A stretch of DNA of 64,000 nucleotides from Spirulinaceae cyanobacterium SM2_1_0 (lineage in GTDB: Bacteria; Cyanobacteriota; Cyanobacteriia; Cyanobacteriales; Spirulinaceae). The stretch spans positions 17,843-81,842 of the forward strand of contig JAAUTY010000012.1 of the NCBI GenBank assembly GCA_012031265.1. Direction: 5' to 3'. A model generated the notes under the pieces. The model was not told the DNA's origin, did not search any database, and saw only the letters and a program-made list of their open reading frames with translations. This document shows positions 1 through 10,021 of this stretch, piece by piece; position 1 is the first letter of the stretch, and every line of letters starts with the position of its first letter. A program made the position numbers and the translations under genes.

Positions 1-373
1 CAAGATCGATGGTAGTGCAGCCGCAAAGTATGCCCAGTACTTATGCTAAGGTAGCGCGGGCCTTTTGGCTAAAGAAAAAATTAAAATGACACCAACGTTA
101 CAGCGATTCCGACCAGACATCGGTAGTCTGAGCGCGAACTGATTTGACATTGCGGCTAGCCTTCGATTGGCGATCGCGACTGTCCCACTGACCGACTCTT
201 TGTAGACCGAGCTGGGTCTAGCACGATGATAGGCTGGATAGAATGCAATTGTTGGTTGCGGCGGCATAGCGTAGCTTGCCGGCATCTAGAAGCGCGAACT
301 GACAGTATGTTCGGCTGCACCAACGTTATAAGGTATCTAGTTTTCGGTCTAAGTTGGGAGATTCGTAACCGTC
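1..373. other. Leader region upstream of petH, no gene seen
   Basis: No open frame here resembles a protein. The stretch lies directly upstream of petH and probably carries its promoter and a long 5' untranslated leader. Regulation of petH through its leader is known in cyanobacteria; I cannot point to a specific promoter or binding site here. Confidence 0.4.
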
Positions 374-1576
374 ATGTATTTGTCGAATGCCACATCGAGG
401 GGGAGCACCGAGTACGGTAGTCGCCTATATATTTATGAAGTGGTTGGCTTGCGCCAAAACGGCCAGGCTGATCGCCTCAACTATCCCGTGCGGCGCAGTG
501 GCAGCACCTTTATCACGGTGCCCTACAACCGCATGAATGAGGAAATGCGGCGCATTCTGCGGCTTGGCGGTCAGATTGTCAAGATCGAGCCACTGAATGA
601 GGCCGCTCGTAATGGCACACCAGTGTCAGTCCCAGGCAAGGTCGAGCAACCGGAGAAAAAATCGATGACTCAGGCTAAAGAAAAATCCAAAGTCCCGGTC
701 AATATCTACAAGCCCAAGAATCCTTTTGTTGGCAAATGCCTGGAAAATCGCGAGCTGGTTCGTGAAGGGGGCAGTGGCACCGTTCGTCACCTTACCTTCG
801 ATCTGTCCGGCGGCGACCTGCACTATCTCGAGGGTCAAAGCATTGGCATCATCCCGCCGGGGACTGACGAGCGCGGCAAGCCGCACAAGCTGCGCCTATA
901 CTCGATTGCCTCGACCCGCCATGGCGATCACGGCAACGACAGCACCGTCTCGCTCTGCGTGCGTAAGCTGGAGTATCAACACCCGGAAACTGGCGAAACT
1001 GTCTATGGTGTCTGCTCTAGTTACCTCTGCGGTTTAGAAGAAGGTGCCGATATCAGCATCACCGGCCCAGTCGGCAAAGAGATGCTGCTCCCCGACGATG
1101 AAGATGCCACGATTGTGATGTTGGCAACGGGTACTGGGATCGCCCCATTCCGCGCCTTCTTGCAGCGGATGTTCGATTCTCAAGAACAACAGCTCAACCC
1201 CGACTACAAGTTCAAGGGTCTGGCGTGGCTGATCTTCGGGATCCCCTACACGGCCAATATTCTTTATAAGGATGACCTTGAGAAGATGGCGGCGGAGTAC
1301 TCCGATCACTTCCGCCTCACCTACGCCATTAGTCGTGAGCAACAAGCCGCCGACGGCAGCAAGATGTATGTGCAGAATCGGGTTAGCGAGTATGCCGACG
1401 AGCTATTCGAGCTGATGCAGAAACCGAACACCCACGTCTATATGTGCGGACTGAAGGGCATGGAGCCGCCGATCTCGGAAACCTTCACCAAGGAAGCCGA
1501 AGAGCGGGACATGGACTGGGAAGAGTTCCGCAAGCAGATGAAGAAAGAAGATCGCTGGCACGTTGAAGTTTATTAG
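374..1576 (+). CDS. petH: Ferredoxin--NADP+ reductase with N-terminal CpcD-like linker domain
   Basis: FNR passes electrons from photosystem I-reduced ferredoxin to NADP+ at the thylakoid surface. The 400-aa product starts with a CpcD-type phycobilisome linker domain (about residues 17-75, including RRSGSTFITVP), then a variable hinge, then the FAD/NADP core from about residue 105. The FAD motif is RLYSIAS, the NADP motif LATGTGIAPFRAFLQ, and the protein ends in the invariant aromatic VEVY. The start (MYLSNATSRG) matches the N-terminus of other linker-bearing cyanobacterial FNRs. An internal ATG at 665 (Met98, MTQAKEKSK) lies just before the catalytic domain. It is where the short isoform FNR_S starts in Synechocystis-type petH, so two isoforms may be made. 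It is followed by ftsH on the same strand after a 300-bp gap. Confidence 0.97.
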   Translation: MYLSNATSRGSTEYGSRLYIYEVVGLRQNGQADRLNYPVRRSGSTFITVPYNRMNEEMRRILRLGGQIVKIEPLNEAARNGTPVSVPGKVEQPEKKSMTQAKEKSKVPVNIYKPKNPFVGKCLENRELVREGGSGTVRHLTFDLSGGDLHYLEGQSIGIIPPGTDERGKPHKLRLYSIASTRHGDHGNDSTVSLCVRKLEYQHPETGETVYGVCSSYLCGLEEGADISITGPVGKEMLLPDDEDATIVMLATGTGIAPFRAFLQRMFDSQEQQLNPDYKFKGLAWLIFGIPYTANILYKDDLEKMAAEYSDHFRLTYAISREQQAADGSKMYVQNRVSEYADELFELMQKPNTHVYMCGLKGMEPPISETFTKEAEERDMDWEEFRKQMKKEDRWHVEVY

Positions 1577-1876
1577 AGTGAGCGGCGTGATTGTTTGGCT
1601 GCTCTGCTGCTAGCCGTAATGATCCTGTGGAAGCGTCTGAATGGCGGTCTGACTTGTTGGGCTTACCCTTCAGGCGCTTTGTCTTCCGCATCAAAGCCGC
1701 GCTGGGTCACGCTGATTGCCCGCAGGCTCAGCCACGTTAGTTGCGGCAAACCTGAGAATGACGTTAAATTTGTTTAAGAACATTGGCATTAATTGCGCTC
1801 GCTAGGTAAGTGGTGGTGGCATTGCTGCTTGTCGGGCGATCGCAGCTGAAGCTAGATCTCAGAGATTTTATAAGAG
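1577..1876. other. Intergenic region petH-ftsH with a possible long-loop stem
   Basis: No credible gene. An imperfect inverted repeat pairs AAGCGTCTGAA (about 1631-1641) with TTCAGGCGCTT (about 1669-1679) around a loop of roughly 27 bases. No clear T-run follows, so I do not call a terminator. The rest presumably holds the ftsH promoter. Confidence 0.35.
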
Positions 1877-3762
1877 ATGAAATTTTCCTGGCGAGTTGTA
1901 TTACTTTGGACATTACCCGCCCTGATTGTGGGCTTCTTCATCTGGCAAGGCGCATTTGCCACTGCTGATAACGGACTAGGCAACAATGCGGCAAGTACGC
2001 GCATGACCTACGGGCGCTTTCTGGAGTACCTCGACGCCCATCGCGTCACCAGCGTCGATCTGTACGAAGGCGGTCGTACTGCCATTGTGCAAGCCATCGA
2101 CCCGCAACTGGACAACCGCTTGCAGCGCTACCGCGTCGATTTACCGGCGAATGCTCCGGATCTGGTGGCGGAATTGCGTCAAGAAGGCATCACCCTCGAT
2201 TCGCACCCGACCCGCAACGATGGCGCGCTCTGGGGTTTCCTTGGCAACCTGATTTTTCCCATCCTGCTGATTGGTGCGCTCTTCCTGCTCTTCCGCCGCT
2301 CCAGCAACATCCCTGGCGGGCCGGGTCAAGCCATGAGCTTTGGCAAGTCGCGGGCACGCTTCCAAATGGAAGCAAAACCGGCGTCGTCTTTGACGATGTC
2401 GCGGGTGTGGATGAAGCCAAAGAAGAGCTACAAGAGGTCGTCACCTTCCTGAAGCAGCCCGAGCGCTTCACGGCGGTCGGCGCGCGCATCCCCAAGGGTG
2501 TCCTGCTTGTCGGTCCGCCGGGAACGGGTAAGACCTTGTTGGCGAAGGCGATCGCGGGTGAAGCCGGTGTACCCTTTTTCAGCATCTCCGGCTCGGAGTT
2601 CGTGGAAATGTTCGTCGGTGTCGGTGCTTCGCGCGTCCGCGACCTATTCAAGAAAGCGAAGGAGAATGCTCCCTGCTTGATCTTCATCGACGAGATTGAT
2701 GCCGTCGGCCGACAGCGCGGCGCGGGCATCGGCGGTGGCAACGACGAGCGTGAACAGACGCTCAACCAGTTGCTGACCGAAATGGACGGCTTTGAAGGCA
2801 ATACCGGCATCATCATCATCGCGGCGACGAACCGCCCCGATGTCCTGGATTCGGCGCTGCTGCGCCCCGGCCGCTTCGACCGGCAGGTCACCGTTGATGC
2901 TCCTGATCTCAAGGGTCGTCTGCGGATTTTGGAAGTCCACGCCCGCAACAAGAAGATTGCGCCGGAGATTTCGATCGAAACAATCGCCCGTCGCACTCCC
3001 GGCTTTACTGGCGCTGACCTGGCGAACTTGCTTAACGAGGCGGCGATTCTCACCGCGCGGCGACGCAAGGAAGCGATGACGATGCTGGAAATCAACGACG
3101 CGGTGGATCGCGTTGTGGCGGGGATGGAAGGCACGCCGCTGGTGGATAGCAAGAGCAAGCGCTTGATTGCTTACCACGAAGTTGGTCACGCCATCGTTGG
3201 CACACTGGTCAAAGACCATGACCCGGTGCAAAAGGTGACCTTGGTTCCGCGTGGTCAGGCCCAGGGCTTGACCTGGTTTACGCCCAACGAGGAGCAGGGT
3301 TTGACCACCCGCGCGCAATTGATGGCGCGGATTGCCGGGGCGATGGGCGGTCGCGCTGCTGAAGAAGAAGTCTTCGGGGATGCTGAGGTGACTACGGGTG
3401 CGGGCGGTGACCTGCAACAGGTGACCGGCATGGCACGGCAGATGGTGACGCGCTTTGGCATGAGCGACCTCGGCCCGCTTTCACTGGCTGGGCAGACCGG
3501 CGAAGTCTTTTTGGGCGGCGGCTTGATGTCGCGGGCGGAGTATTCCGAGGCGATCGCCACCAAAATTGACGCGCAAGTCCGGGCGCTCGCCGAGCACGGC
3601 CACCAGATTGCCCGCCAGATCATCCGTGACAATCGCGCCGTGATCGACCGCCTCGTCGATTTGCTGATCGAGAAGGAAACGATCGATGGCGAGGAGTTCC
3701 GGCAAATCGTTGCTGAGTACACCGAGGTTCCGGAGAAGGAGCAGTTCGTGCCGCAACTGTAA
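1877..3762 (+). CDS. ftsH: ATP-dependent zinc metalloprotease FtsH (FtsH2/slr0228 type), interrupted by a -1 frameshift
   Basis: FtsH is a hexameric thylakoid-membrane AAA+ protease; the FtsH2 type degrades damaged PsbA during photosystem II repair. The N-terminus ([11 protein letters not shown]) has one membrane segment, a lumenal domain and a second membrane segment near residues 117-138. Then come the Walker A motif GPPGTGKT, Walker B FIDEID, the SRH region and the zinc site HEVGH. The reading frame is open from 1877 to 2452 and then continues from about 2377 in the -1 frame. Inserting one A in the AAAA run at 2374-2377 restores [14 protein letters not shown] exactly as in the family and gives 628 aa, the usual length. 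The rest of the gene is undamaged, so a sequencing error is most likely. A true mutation or slippage on the AAA codon cannot be excluded. Confidence 0.93.
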
Positions 3763-3793
3763 GGCAACGGGCAAATTAATCTAAGTTCTTTCT

Positions 3794-3824
3794 GGAGACA
3801 GCCAACGCTGTCTCCATTTTTTTG
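3794..3824 (+). terminator. Rho-independent terminator after ftsH
   Basis: A perfect 9-bp stem GGAGACAGC / GCTGTCTCC (3794-3802 with 3807-3815) with a CAAC loop is followed by a run of T residues from 3817. It lies 31 bp after the ftsH stop and points in the same direction. Confidence 0.9.
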
Positions 3825-3905
3825 GGGGATATAATCGCTCCTAGAATTTGATTGCCCCAATCAGGATTACAATAACGGAGAAATTTCGCGCCCCACTTGC
3901 TGCTC

Positions 3906-4391
3906 ATGAGCCAGATTCGTCCCCTGCTTGAACCCGTCGCCGCTTGGTTTCGGCAGCTCGGCACCCCCGAACCGATCGTGCAGTGGGGTCACCCGCTGAT
4001 GATGAGCATCGTCATTTTCGTGATGGGTAGCTTTGTCGGCTGGGCGGGCTGGCGCGGACGCATCCTCGCCGCCACTGGTGGCGAGGCGGCCCTGAAACCC
4101 CGCCAGGATCACCGCCAACTCGCGCCCTGGCTCTTCGTCTTCATTGCCCTGGGCTACATCGGTGGCGTCCTCTCGCTCGCCATCCAAGAAAAGCCGCTGT
4201 TGCAAAGTCCACATTTCTGGACGGGTTCCGTCGCTGTAGCGGTGTTGGGTCTGAATGGCGTCCTGTCGCTGTCGGGATTCTTCGGCGACAAGACGACGGT
4301 GCGGAACTTGCACGCCTACCTCGGCAGTGCGGCCTTAATGTTATTGGCAGTTCACGCTCTCCTCGGTCTCCAGCTTGGGCTGAGTCTGTAA
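3906..4391 (+). CDS. DUF4079 family membrane protein
   Basis: A 161-aa protein with about four hydrophobic segments and conserved histidines in HPLMM, NLHAYLG and VHALLG, typical of the cyanobacterial/plastid DUF4079 family. These are thought to be haem-binding or cytochrome b561-like membrane proteins; function is not established. I chose the ATG at 3906 (MSQIRPLLEP) over the TTG nine bases upstream. Its stop overlaps the start of comEC in a TAATG junction, so the two genes are probably translationally coupled. Confidence 0.8.
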   Translation: MSQIRPLLEPVAAWFRQLGTPEPIVQWGHPLMMSIVIFVMGSFVGWAGWRGRILAATGGEAALKPRQDHRQLAPWLFVFIALGYIGGVLSLAIQEKPLLQSPHFWTGSVAVAVLGLNGVLSLSGFFGDKTTVRNLHAYLGSAALMLLAVHALLGLQLGLSL

Positions 4392-6580
4392 TGACCACCG
4401 CGAGTTGGGCATTTCTTTGCCTCGCTTACATCATCGGTCTACTCGCTAGTGGCTTTGAGGCGCGTCTGCCAATTGCGGCGATCGCCCTAAGTTTGGTGGC
4501 GTTAAGTGGTTTGCTGGCCGTGATCATCCCGCACCGCTGGCGTCGGGGGCCGAGTTGGTCGCTCTGGCTGGCCGGGGGCATCTTGGCAGCCATTGCCGTG
4601 GTCTACTGCCAACTCCGCCAACCCCAACCCGCTGACAGTGATGTCAGCCGCTATGTCGGCCGCGACGTGGTGGTCGCGGGCCGCATCGTTGAGCCGCCCA
4701 GCCGTAATCGCGAGCAGCGGGTGCGACTCATTCTCGCCGCACAGCAACTCAACCAGGGCGCGCCCGTCACCGGCAAACTCTATGTCACACTGCCGCTGCT
4801 GCACGGCACCGGTCTCGTGCCTGGGCAAGTCATCCAAGTTCGCGGCCGCCTCTACGAACCCCAGGCGGCGGCCAGTCCCGGTAGCTTCGATTTTCGCGCC
4901 TATCTCGCTCGCCAAGGGATCTTTGCCGGTCTCAGCGGTCGCTTGGCCGCTGAGCCAGCCGAGCAACCCTCCGGCTTATGGCAGCTACGCCAGCGCGTTG
5001 CCCGCGCCCAGACTCGCTGGCTCGGTAGCCCTGTCGGTCCGCTGCTGAGTTCGATTGCCCTGGGGCGGCGAGCGGTCGATTTGCCCGTCGAGATTCGCGA
5101 TCGCTTCACCCAAGCTGGCCTCGCCCACACCCTCGCTGCCTCCGGTTTCCACGTTTCCCTGTTGCTCGGCGTCGTCATTGCCCTGACGGCAAACTTGGGA
5201 AGTCGCGCCCAAATCAGCATCGGTCTCGTCACGCTGATCTTCTACGCCGCCTTGACGGGTGGACAACCCTCCGTCTTGCGTGCGGCAATCATGGGCAGCG
5301 GCGCACTCCTCGGTCTCGCGACAGCCCGACAGCGCAATCCGCTCGGCCTCTGGCTGGTGGCGGCGACGGGCTTGCTGCTCTACAATCCGCTCTGGATCTG
5401 GAATCTTGGCTTCCAGCTCAGCTTTCTCGCGACCCTCGGCTTGCTGGTCACGGTACCGCCGCTCAGCCAACGTCTGGACTGGCTGCCGCCGACCCTAGCG
5501 ACCGCGATCGCCGTGCCCCTCGCGGCGGCGCTCTGGACGCTGCCCCTCCTCGCCTACACATTCAACACCGTCGCGCTCTACGGCGTGCTGTTGAATGTTG
5601 CCGCTACACCGCTGATTGCCCTAGTGAGTCTAGGCGGGATTTTGAGCGCGGCGATCGCCCTGCTCGTTCCCATCGCGGGCAGCGCGCTCGCCTGGTCACT
5701 CGGCTACCCCACCCGCTCACTGCTCTGGCTTGCAGAATGGGTCAATGACTTACCGGGTAGCACCCTGACCCTCGGTCGCCTAGCGCTCTGGCAGCTTGTC
5801 CTCGCCTATGCGGTCATGGTGGGTATTTGGGTCTGGCCGTTGCTGCGCCGCTGGGGGTGGTGGATCGGGTTGCTCGCTTTAGCGGCGATCGCCCTGCCGT
5901 TGCTCTATCAGCAGCAAACCCGGGTGCAAATGGTTGTGTTGGATAGTCCCGATCAGCCAGTCGTCGTCGTCCAGGAGCAGGGTCGCACGACGCTGATCGG
6001 CGCGGGGACACCGGACACGGCTCGTTACACGATTGCGCCGTTTCTTCGCCAAGCGGGCATTCGGCGGCTGGACTGGGCGATCGCCCTGGATGAGCCACCG
6101 GATCGACCCAGCGGCTGGTCAGAACTGGCCGCGCAACTCAGCGCCAACCAATTGTTGCACGCGCCGCTCGCCCCCGAGCAAACGCCGCCGACCCTGCCCG
6201 CGACGCAGGTACAGGCCCTCGCCGCCAACCAGCAGGTGCAACTTGGCGCGTTGACAGTCAGCGTCCTCAGCCTCGAACCAACGATCCTACAACTCCAGTT
6301 CCACGACCAAGTCTGGCTGCTGCTAGGGAATCCGCCGGTGCGCGTGGTACCGCCACCTCTGCCCCCAACCACCTTACTCTGGTCAGGTGAGGCGCTTCCG
6401 GCTGAGTGGTTGCAGACGGTGAAGCCGACGGTGGCGATCGCCACGGGCAACGCGATCGCCCCCACCGTTCAGGCCCAACTCCAGCAACACCAAGTGCAGA
6501 CCTACCTGACCGGTCAAGCCGCGCTCCAGTGGCGACCTGGCCGGGGATTTCGCACAACCGATGAGCGCCGAGCTGAGTAG
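4391..6580 (+). CDS. comEC: ComEC/Rec2 family DNA-uptake channel protein
   Basis: ComEC forms the inner-membrane channel through which single-stranded DNA enters during natural transformation. The 729-aa product begins with two or three membrane segments and a DUF4131 (OB-like) region at about 25-170. A long polytopic Competence domain follows at about 210-490, including TLAASGFHVSLLLG. The C-terminal domain from about 510 aligns with the beta-lactamase-like part of ComEC but lacks the HxHxDH metal-ligand motif: the equivalent stretch reads DWAIALDEPPDRP. The C-terminal domain may therefore be inactive as a nuclease. It is coupled to the DUF4079 gene upstream, and a tRNA gene follows 68 bp downstream. 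Confidence 0.88.
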   Translation: MTTASWAFLCLAYIIGLLASGFEARLPIAAIALSLVALSGLLAVIIPHRWRRGPSWSLWLAGGILAAIAVVYCQLRQPQPADSDVSRYVGRDVVVAGRIVEPPSRNREQRVRLILAAQQLNQGAPVTGKLYVTLPLLHGTGLVPGQVIQVRGRLYEPQAAASPGSFDFRAYLARQGIFAGLSGRLAAEPAEQPSGLWQLRQRVARAQTRWLGSPVGPLLSSIALGRRAVDLPVEIRDRFTQAGLAHTLAASGFHVSLLLGVVIALTANLGSRAQISIGLVTLIFYAALTGGQPSVLRAAIMGSGALLGLATARQRNPLGLWLVAATGLLLYNPLWIWNLGFQLSFLATLGLLVTVPPLSQRLDWLPPTLATAIAVPLAAALWTLPLLAYTFNTVALYGVLLNVAATPLIALVSLGGILSAAIALLVPIAGSALAWSLGYPTRSLLWLAEWVNDLPGSTLTLGRLALWQLVLAYAVMVGIWVWPLLRRWGWWIGLLALAAIALPLLYQQQTRVQMVVLDSPDQPVVVVQEQGRTTLIGAGTPDTARYTIAPFLRQAGIRRLDWAIALDEPPDRPSGWSELAAQLSANQLLHAPLAPEQTPPTLPATQVQALAANQQVQLGALTVSVLSLEPTILQLQFHDQVWLLLGNPPVRVVPPPLPPTTLLWSGEALPAEWLQTVKPTVAIATGNAIAPTVQAQLQQHQVQTYLTGQAALQWRPGRGFRTTDERRAE

Positions 6581-6648
6581 CCGCCCTCTCACGACTAGCC
6601 AAGCTGACCAGCGGCTCGCTAGAATAACAGTTCAAACCCAACTCCCCT

Positions 6649-6735
6649 GGAGAGGTGGCAGAGTGGTTGAATGCGACGGTCTCGAAAACCGTTACTGGGG
6701 CAACTCAGTCGAGGGTTCGAATCCCTCCCTCTCCG
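6649..6735 (+). tRNA. tRNA-Ser (CGA)
   Basis: A complete class II cloverleaf. The acceptor strands GGAGAGG and CCTCTCC pair perfectly, the discriminator is G, and the T-arm contains GGTTCGAATCC. The anticodon stem ACGGT/ACCGT encloses the loop CTCGAAA with anticodon CGA. A long variable arm is present, as expected for serine. No CCA is encoded. Confidence 0.95.
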
Positions 6736-6759
6736 TTGAATGCTTGCACGCCTTTGAAT

Positions 6760-7341
6760 TCAGAATGAGAGGCTCTGAAAAAGTTCGGCAACCGGAAACC
6801 TAAAGTCAGGGATGACGGCTTCGCCGGCCAGAAAGTCAGTTGACTTCAGCAGACGGTCTGGTTCTTGGCTGGAGCGATAGACCAAGACGTAGCGTTGCGT
6901 CGGGCTGACGATCCAGACCAGTCGAGCTTGATTGGCAAAATATTCTGCGATTTTTTGGTCGAGTTCCTCGATCGTGTTGCCCGGAGAAAGAACTTCCACG
7001 GCGAGATCCGGCGCACCTTCGAGGAACCTGGTGGGTAATTCTGTGATGCCTTGTAACCGCTCCTTGGCAAAGAAGGAAATATCCGGCGAGCGCCGATTGC
7101 CATTCTTCATCGTGAAAGCGGTGCTCGAGTCGAGCACGACGCCCAGTTTTCTGGGTAAGACATCGCTCGTCAAAGCAGTCAGCAGCAGACTACAGACATA
7201 GCCATGCAAGGCCCCTGAATTACCCATATCGATGAGTTCTCCGGCCACAATTTCATAGCGATGCCCATCTTCGGGGAGCGCCATAAATTCTGAGTCTGTC
7301 CAGACTTTTTTTGGGGCTGGCGATTCAGTGGCGAGCGACAT
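6760..7341 (-). CDS. Uma2 family (DUF820) PD-(D/E)XK nuclease-like protein
   Basis: A 193-aa Uma2-family protein, a group hugely expanded in cyanobacteria and structurally related to restriction-type nucleases; biological roles are mostly unknown. Family marks are RYEIVAGELI, RSPDISFF, and PDLAVEVLSPGNT followed by a lysine in DQKIAEYF. I chose the ATG at 7341 (MSLATESPAP) because the ten residues upstream in the same frame do not resemble the family. It stands alone, convergent with the tRNA gene. Confidence 0.85.
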   Translation of the reverse strand: MSLATESPAPKKVWTDSEFMALPEDGHRYEIVAGELIDMGNSGALHGYVCSLLLTALTSDVLPRKLGVVLDSSTAFTMKNGNRRSPDISFFAKERLQGITELPTRFLEGAPDLAVEVLSPGNTIEELDQKIAEYFANQARLVWIVSPTQRYVLVYRSSQEPDRLLKSTDFLAGEAVIPDFRFPVAELFQSLSF

Positions 7342-7441
7342 CAGTAAACTCCTTGTGCAAAAGCTGAGCAATCAACGTCAAAAGTGAGCCGAGCTGCTCT
7401 CTAGCATAACCGCCGTCGGCATCAGGCCCAATCCCTCGGCA

Positions 7442-9971
7442 TTAAAGCAGGATCGCCCAGAAACTCATGGCGAGGAGGGCGATCGCGCCATGTTGCGGCA
7501 GCAACCAAGCGAAGGGTTGTCGGGCAATTTTTTGGGTCAGGACGATCGCCAGGAGGCTGCCAACGAGCAAGACTGCACCTTGCAAAAAGGCGATCGCCGC
7601 TGGGTGCGCCACCAGGATTGGCAAACTGATGCCGGTTAACCCAAAAGTCGCCAAGCCAACGGGCAGGATTTGCCCCGCCTCGCCCAATCCCAGCGGTAGA
7701 TAGTAAGCGAGGTTGGCGGCTAGAACCAGTGGTAAATAACCGTAGGCGAGTTCGACAAAGCGGCGGGGTTTCAGCGATCGCGCCAAACGATAGTTCAATC
7801 GCAGAATCGCTTGGGCGAGCAAGGGCAGCAGCGCCGGTAGGCTGAGGGCAGCGATCGCCAACAGTGCGTGTTGACCAAACCGTTCAAGTTCAAAACCCAA
7901 ACCCAACTCAGCATTGATCACCGGCAAGCAGTGTAGAAAAACCACATCCAACAATAAGAGCAACAGTGCGACTTCATAGAGGCGCGGGACGTGGGTTGTC
8001 CAGAGTTCAATCCCTGGCGGCCGCAGATTCACCTCCACGGAACGATGGGGACATGCCTTGAGGCAAGTCATGCACAGGACGCAATCCCGATTGTCCTCTA
8101 GTTGGGCGGGGTGTGAATAAAGGGGACAGCCATCTGTTTCCAGTCCTTCCCCTTTCTGCGGTCCGCCTTTGTAGCATTGATAAGTCGTGCATTCTGCCGA
8201 ACAAATGCCTTGCTGAGCGCGCAATTCGGTGATCGAAAGTTTAGCAAATAGGCCATTCATGCCACCGATCGGGCAGAGATAGCGACACCAGAAGCGGCGC
8301 TCGAAAATGGTGCTAAAAATAACTGCTCCGGCCGTGATCAACAGCAGCAAGCAAGATGAGAGATAAGCGGTATTTTCAAGCTGCCACAATTCCTCCCAGA
8401 GCAGAATCAGGGTGAACAAGCCGAAGAGAAACCAACCACCCCAGCGCTCCGCCGCTTGACGCGGCCAGGGTTTGAGCTGACGCGGCCAAAGTTTCAGCGA
8501 GAGATTTTGTACCAGTTCGCCGTAGATCATGAACGGGCACACGGCGCACCATATCCGACCCACCAGCGGAAAGCCCAGCAAAATCAGCGGCCACCACCAG
8601 GCCCAGAAGAGATTGAGCGCGAAGTTGCGATCGCGCGTCTGCGGCCCAATGAACAAAATGATCACGACGGCCGCAAACGCCGCCAAGGTAAAGCTGTAGT
8701 TAATCCGGTCGGGCCACCAGGCACTGCGTAGGAAACGGCGCAAGCTTGGGTAGGCATTGAGCAGATTGAGTCGAAACTGTTTTTTCTTGCTTTGGGAGGG
8801 CCAGATGATTTCTTCCGTCAATTCTGAGCCGCCATCCAGTTGCACGAGCGCCCGTTGTACGAGGCTATCGAGTTCGCGCAAATTGCTGGGGAAGTCGTAG
8901 GCTTGCAGGCGACGCAAAGCTTCGGGGCTGAGGCCGGGGCGGGGGATACCTTGGGCGCGACAGATCAGGCTGACATAATAATTGACCAGATCTTCGATGT
9001 CAGCTTTGCGGATACGCAGCGGGGGAACCTTGATCCGGCGATCGCAACAGGGATTCAAATCCGGCAAGGCACGCTCCGAGATGGCGATCAAACGCGCTTC
9101 GGTAGTCACCAGCGGCGTCTCGCCATCGCGACTGACGGGGCGATAGGTGCGATGACGGAACAGCTCGGCGACCGGCTGCACCAATTCCGGCGGCAACTCC
9201 TGGACATTGTTCAAAATCAGCGTGCCCGTGCCCAAGGCGGCCAACAAGCCGGGTTTGCCGCCTGCGCGCCCAAAGAGTTCCGCACCGCTCGCTTGGAGCG
9301 TGTTGCAATCGATGCGGATGATTGGCTCGCGGCGGCTGGGTGAGCTGTAGTGGATCAGCGCCGCAATGTTGTCTTTTTCCAGACCCGGCTCACCGAAAAT
9401 AAGCACCGATTGCCGATCTTCAGAAGCCTGTTTAATTTGCCGACGGAGCGCACGGCGTAGCGGCTGCGCCCGATGATGCCGCGCCGCGCTTTGGTCACGA
9501 GGTAGGGACGCAGGGCGGTCTGGCGCGCTTGTTCAAATTGCAGTTGCGAGGCGAGTTGCGCGACGGTGGCGGCGAGTTGCTGGCTGAGGCTCTGGGCAAT
9601 CTCGGGTTGGTGGCGGCGATCGCCTGAAATGCCGCCGCTGGCACATACCAAAATTGGCAGTCACGGCGACAAGTGACGGTCTGGGCCGCTGGCTGGTCGA
9701 GAACCAGAGCTTGCAGGTTGAGAACCGTGCCGGGGAGCAGGCTGACGGTCTGGCGCAGTTGCGGACGCTCCGGCGGGCGATCGCTCTCGGCCTGACCGGC
9801 AATCAAGATATAGAGACCTTCGGCGGGATCACCCTCGTGGCTAAGCGTCGTCCCCGCTGGCAATCGTCGCTCCATCAGGGCTGGGGCGATCGCGGCGAGG
9901 CTGTCTGGTGACAGAAAGTTCAGGGCTGAGCGCTCTTGCAACCATGTCACCCGCTCGGTGATGCTGGTCAT
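7442..9971 (-). CDS. cNMP-binding / degenerate sigma54-AAA+ / polytopic 4Fe-4S (NapH-like) fusion protein, two frameshifts
   Basis: Read with two corrections this is one protein of about 843 aa. Residues 1-125 are a Crp-type cyclic-nucleotide-binding domain (GTTLSHEGDPAEGLYILIAG). Residues about 170-400 follow the sigma54-activator AAA+ fold (LIFGEPGLEKDN, IIRIDCNTL, AELFGRAGG, FPSNLRELDSLVQRAL). The nucleotide motifs are degenerate: GEPGLEKDN for Walker A and LILNNVQELP for Walker B, and there is no GAFTGA loop. In place of a DNA-binding domain there is a membrane domain resembling NapH/NosR, with CAVCPF, CRYLCPIGG and the ferredoxin motif CVLCMTCLKACP, ending in more membrane helices. Frame breaks lie at about 9604-9606 and 9445-9450. 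Each is repaired by one base, and the repaired joints read NPEIAQSL and YAVRLRRQIKQA. Cyanobacteria lack sigma54, so an ordinary activator role is unlikely; a redox- or ligand-sensing membrane protein is my inference. Confidence 0.8.
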
Positions 9972-10021
9972 AAGCTCGCACCGCTGCTGGCTGTCTCAAT
10001 TGTAGATCCCGATATAGACCG

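Noticed and set aside
1631..1679. Inverted repeat between petH and ftsH as a terminator
   Set aside because: The loop is about 27 bases and no T-run follows, so a terminator call is not supported.
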